From Chryseobacterium sp. ON_d1 (GTDB taxonomy: Bacteria > Bacteroidota > Bacteroidia > Flavobacteriales > Weeksellaceae): a DNA stretch of 64,000 bases. Numbering within the stretch: the stretch's first letter is position 1; every line of letters begins with the position of its first letter. The stretch covers positions 304,154 through 368,153 of the forward strand of contig NZ_BJTC01000004.1 in assembly GCF_006829085.1 (NCBI RefSeq), given 5' to 3'. Positions 61,852-64,000 of the stretch are shown piece after piece. The notes under the pieces were generated by a model that did no database searches, was not told the origin of the DNA, and saw only the letters and a list, made by a program, of their open reading frames with translations. Both the position numbers and the translations under genes were made by a program.

Positions 61852-62898
61852 ATGCAAAACGAAAATTTCATAAAAGGACAGGGAGCTCAGCGAAACGTTA
61901 TCAACCGTTTCGACAGATATACCTATGAGCCTGAAGATGAAGATTTTGAAACAGTAAAGACCTCTTTTACCGAAGTTTTTCCTAAAACAATCGTCAATCA
62001 GGTAAAAAGCGAAGACCTTCCGATGGAATATTCGATGAACCCTTATCAGGGGTGTGAACATGGCTGTTCATACTGTTTTGCAAGGCCTACCCACGAATAT
62101 TGGGGGTATAGTGCCGGGATTGATTTTGAAAGAAAAATCATGGTCAAGAAAAATGCTCCTGAATTATTAGAGAAATTTTTTCAAAAAAAAGGCTATAAAG
62201 CTGCACCCATTCTCCTTTCTGGAAATACAGACTGCTATCAGCCTGCCGAAAGACAATTTGAAATCACCAGAAAATTACTGCAGGTTTGTCTTGATTACAG
62301 ACATCCTGTCAATATTCTGACAAAAAATGCTTTGGTTTTGAGAGATCTTGATATTTTAAAACCAATGGCAGAACAGAATCTTGTTTCCGTTTCTTTAAGT
62401 ATTCCCACAATCAATGAAGAACTGAGACGAAAGATGGAACCCAGAACCAGTTCTGCAAAAAATAAATTAAAGGCAGTAGAAATTCTTTCAGAAAACAATA
62501 TTCCTGTACATGTTATGGTTGCTCCCATCATTCCGGGACTCAATAGTGATGAACCGCTGAATATACTGAAAGCTATTTCAGATGCTGGTGCTTCCGGCTT
62601 CGGATATACCCTGGTAAGACTCAATGACACTGTTGAACCTGTTTTTGTAAACTGGATTGAATCTCATTTTCCTGACAGAGCCCAGAAAGTTTTAAACCTC
62701 ATTCGTTCTATGCGGGGAGGAAAGCTTGGAGACAAAAGATATTTTGAAAGACAAAGAGGTGAGGGGAACATTGCAGAAATGATCCATACTACTTTTAAGA
62801 TTGGAAGAAAAAAATTTTTTGAAGGCAAGGAATTTCCAAAACTTTCAACCGCCAACTTTACCGGAACACGTGATCAGCAATTAAGATTGTTTGATTAG
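61852..62898 (+). CDS. PA0069 family radical SAM protein
   Basis: A 348-residue radical SAM enzyme related to spore photoproduct lyase-like (Rv2578c/PA0069) proteins. The 4Fe-4S cluster ligands are Cys68, Cys72 and Cys75 in YQGCEHGCSYCFARPTHEYWG. The SAM-side LLSGNTDCYQPAE strand and the MVAPIIPGLN segment are typical. The C-terminal GKLGDKRYFERQRGEGNIAEMIHTTF is a family signature. Reaction unknown. It is followed by the repeat-rich pre-rRNA region. Confidence 0.92.
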   Translation: MQNENFIKGQGAQRNVINRFDRYTYEPEDEDFETVKTSFTEVFPKTIVNQVKSEDLPMEYSMNPYQGCEHGCSYCFARPTHEYWGYSAGIDFERKIMVKKNAPELLEKFFQKKGYKAAPILLSGNTDCYQPAERQFEITRKLLQVCLDYRHPVNILTKNALVLRDLDILKPMAEQNLVSVSLSIPTINEELRRKMEPRTSSAKNKLKAVEILSENNIPVHVMVAPIIPGLNSDEPLNILKAISDAGASGFGYTLVRLNDTVEPVFVNWIESHFPDRAQKVLNLIRSMRGGKLGDKRYFERQRGEGNIAEMIHTTFKIGRKKFFEGKEFPKLSTANFTGTRDQQLRLFD

Positions 62899-63039
62899 CC
62901 AAAACTTCGAAGAAATCATATCATATATATAGTATAGGATAATTTTACAATAGGTTTCGCTATATTGTACAGCATTATAATATAGTAATAGATTTTCAGG
63001 AGCTTAATCCTGCTATCCATTTTTACTCCTCGCGCCAGC

Positions 63040-63084
63040 GCTCTCCCGCGCTCAAACTCTCCCTCCCTCCAACTCCTGCTGCGG
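63040..63084. repeat. CT-rich word block 1
   Basis: CGCTCTCCCGCGCTCAAACT followed by CTCCCTCCCTCCAACTCC. The CTCAAACTCTCC words recur at 63373-63432. Confidence 0.5.
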
Positions 63085-63183
63085 GGTAACCATTGCTATC
63101 AGGGCTAGGGTAGGAGGGATGTAATAAGTAATAAGTTGGCACAAATAAAAATAGTTTATATAGGCTATAATAAAATATACATC

Positions 63184-63228
63184 ATAATCTGTGTCAATCT
63201 GTGTCATCTGCGGGAAAAAATAAAAAAC
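63184..63228. repeat. Dispersed repeat, copy B (CTGTG-word type)
   Basis: ATAATCTGTGTCAATCTGTG, then TCATCTGCGGG and an A-rich run, as in the copy at 42466-42513. Confidence 0.6.
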
Positions 63229-63233
63229 ATTCA

Positions 63234-63291
63234 GTAGAAACGGGTTTTAACCCGTTTACGAAAATACATTCTCCGCTGGCTTTAGCCTAAA
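63234..63291. repeat. Dispersed repeat, copy B (AACGG..CCGTTT type)
   Basis: AAACGGGTTTTAACCCGTTT is followed by CTGGCTTTAGCCTAAA, the same two-part design as 41648-41711. Confidence 0.7.
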
Positions 63292-63372
63292 CTTATCTTT
63301 TTATTATATATAGTATATTACCATCATCCTAAACGTCACACCCCGTACACCCGCATCCCGGCATCACCATTC

Positions 63373-63432
63373 TCTCTTTCTCCCACCCTCAAACCCTCTC
63401 ACGCTCAAACGCTCAAACTCTCCAACCCTCCA
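63373..63432. repeat. CT-rich word block 2
   Basis: Six variants of CTCAAACxCTC stand in tandem (for example ACGCTCAAACGCTCAAACTC). Strong strand asymmetry, with almost no G. Confidence 0.55.
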
Positions 63433-63528
63433 CCCCAAGCCCCAAACAAATGTTTAAAATTTTTCTCCCTGCCTACCAGTGCTTTAAGAGTAAATATTAC
63501 GAAACGGTAAAATTTATGTTAAATAAAC

Positions 63529-63560
63529 TTGTTTTGCGTTGTATGAAGTTGTTATCTTTG
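63529..63560 (+). promoter_or_regulatory. rRNA promoter P1
   Basis: TTG, 21 bases, then TATCTTTG (63553-63560). It is followed by CCCC, within the Bacteroidota sigma consensus. Confidence 0.65.
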
Positions 63561-63676
63561 CCCCACTGAAAACGAGAGTAGATCAGTAGCGCAGAAGAGC
63601 CTTTAGATGGGCAAAAACATTATTACTTCAAAAAGGAAACAGACGGAAAAAACTTTAAACTTTTTTTAAAAAAGAG

Positions 63677-63706
63677 TTGCGGGATAAAAAAGAGTTTGTA
63701 TCTTTG
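63677..63706 (+). promoter_or_regulatory. rRNA promoter P2
   Basis: TTG (63677-63679), 19 bases, then TATCTTTG (63699-63706). This is the best match to consensus of the three. Confidence 0.75.
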
Positions 63707-63800
63707 CAGTCCCAATTAAGGGAGCGCAGGAGTAGGATGATTAAGGTTTGGTAAAGGAATTAAGGTTACTTAAAAAACTTTAAAATTTTCTTTAGAAACA

Positions 63801-63832
63801 TTTGGTCATTAAGAAATAAAGTTTTACTTTTG
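63801..63832 (+). promoter_or_regulatory. rRNA promoter P3
   Basis: TTTG (63801-63804), 20 bases, then TACTTTTG (63825-63832). It is the promoter closest to 16S, about 140 bases upstream. Confidence 0.7.
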
Positions 63833-63972
63833 CACTCGCAAATACGGAGCGACACTGACAGAGAGATTGCTTCGTTAAAAAGCGAAAGATATAAAGATCA
63901 TTGACATACAATATAACAACCAAGTAAGGAAAAACTAAAGCGTTAAAAACTTTGAGTGAGTCAGACAAACAT

Positions 63973-64000
63973 ACAATGGAGAGTTTGATCCTGGCTCAGG
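63973..64000 (+). rRNA. 16S ribosomal RNA (first ~28 bases)
   Basis: GAGTTTGATCCTGGCTCAGG matches the universal 8F/27F site near the 5' end of 16S rRNA. Counting back by the E. coli numbering puts base 1 near 63973. The gene continues beyond the window. The upstream leader (about 63840-63972) would be removed by processing. Confidence 0.95.

Larger units (their letters stand above)
62899..63528. other. Repeat-rich non-coding stretch before the rRNA operon
   Basis: No gene is visible over about 630 bases. It contains the second copies of two dispersed repeats (63184-63228 and 63234-63291) and two pyrimidine-rich blocks. It is followed directly by the rRNA promoters. Confidence 0.7.

Noticed and set aside
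1..64000. tRNA genes, CRISPR arrays, complete insertion sequences, prophage genes
   Set aside because: I looked for T-loop/acceptor patterns, regularly spaced direct repeats, transposases and integrases and saw none.

Overview
The window is chromosomal DNA of a Bacteroidota bacterium, most likely Chryseobacterium or a close Weeksellaceae relative. The evidence is low GC content, promoters of the TTG-N19-21-TAnnTTTG type, no obvious Shine-Dalgarno sites, a SusC/SusD pair, FtsZ with a very long C-terminal tail, FtsL of the flavobacterial type, and dispersed hairpin repeats familiar from that group. Species cannot be fixed, because only the first ~28 bases of a 16S rRNA gene are present (63973-64000).

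Region 1 (1-19.6 kb, almost all minus strand). After a GH3-family gene end, a bacilliredoxin, a tiny terminator-bounded transcript and a YqeY gene comes the complete division and cell wall (dcw) cluster. Its transcription order is mraZ, rsmH, ftsL, ftsI, murE, [four-helix-bundle gene], mraY, murD, ftsW, murG, [GIY-YIG gene], murC, [GxxExxY gene], ftsQ, ftsA, ftsZ, yqeY. MurE carries the DNPR motif, so the peptidoglycan should be meso-diaminopimelate type. Three small non-division genes are interleaved with the essential genes, and most spacers hold imperfect inverted repeats. Upstream of mraZ are three TGGRA boxes at an exact 10-bp period, matching the known MraZ operator.

Region 2 (19.8-21.8 kb, plus strand): an alpha/beta hydrolase, the ribosome-assembly GTPase EngB and an ElaA-like acetyltransferase.

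Region 3 (21.8-33.3 kb) is the most unusual part. A tightly packed ten-gene minus-strand operon (28674 down to 21819) encodes a DUF4177-like protein, a divergent YidD, a YegP-like protein, an HsdR_N-type nuclease-like protein, a membrane protein with helical and PH/GRAM-like parts, a Cys-rich SH3 lipoprotein, a small membrane protein, a TerB-like protein, a coiled-coil four-helix membrane protein and a vWA-like lipoprotein. Upstream lie two paralogous response regulators and a TPR-type sensor kinase. Beyond them is a divergent gene for a membrane-tethered HTH-like protein. Three promoters here (ten-gene operon, first response regulator, divergent gene) share a palindrome of form TTACGG-N4-CCGTAA (two copies variant) exactly 21 bp upstream of the -7 box. 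I infer a dedicated envelope-stress or defence regulon.

Region 4 (33.3-52.7 kb): a secreted metallophosphoesterase, a secreted PI-PLC-like protein, SusC/SusD, MsrA, a ROK-family glucokinase, and a five-gene iron-uptake operon (three TonB-dependent receptors and two PepSY reductase-like membrane proteins) behind a Fur-like palindrome.

Region 5 (52.7-64 kb): SecA, a DUF2795 protein, a nucleotide-sugar epimerase, a DUF2797 protein, an AsmA-like protein, small proteins, a PA0069-type radical SAM protein, a repeat-rich 1-kb stretch, three tandem rRNA promoters and the start of 16S rRNA.
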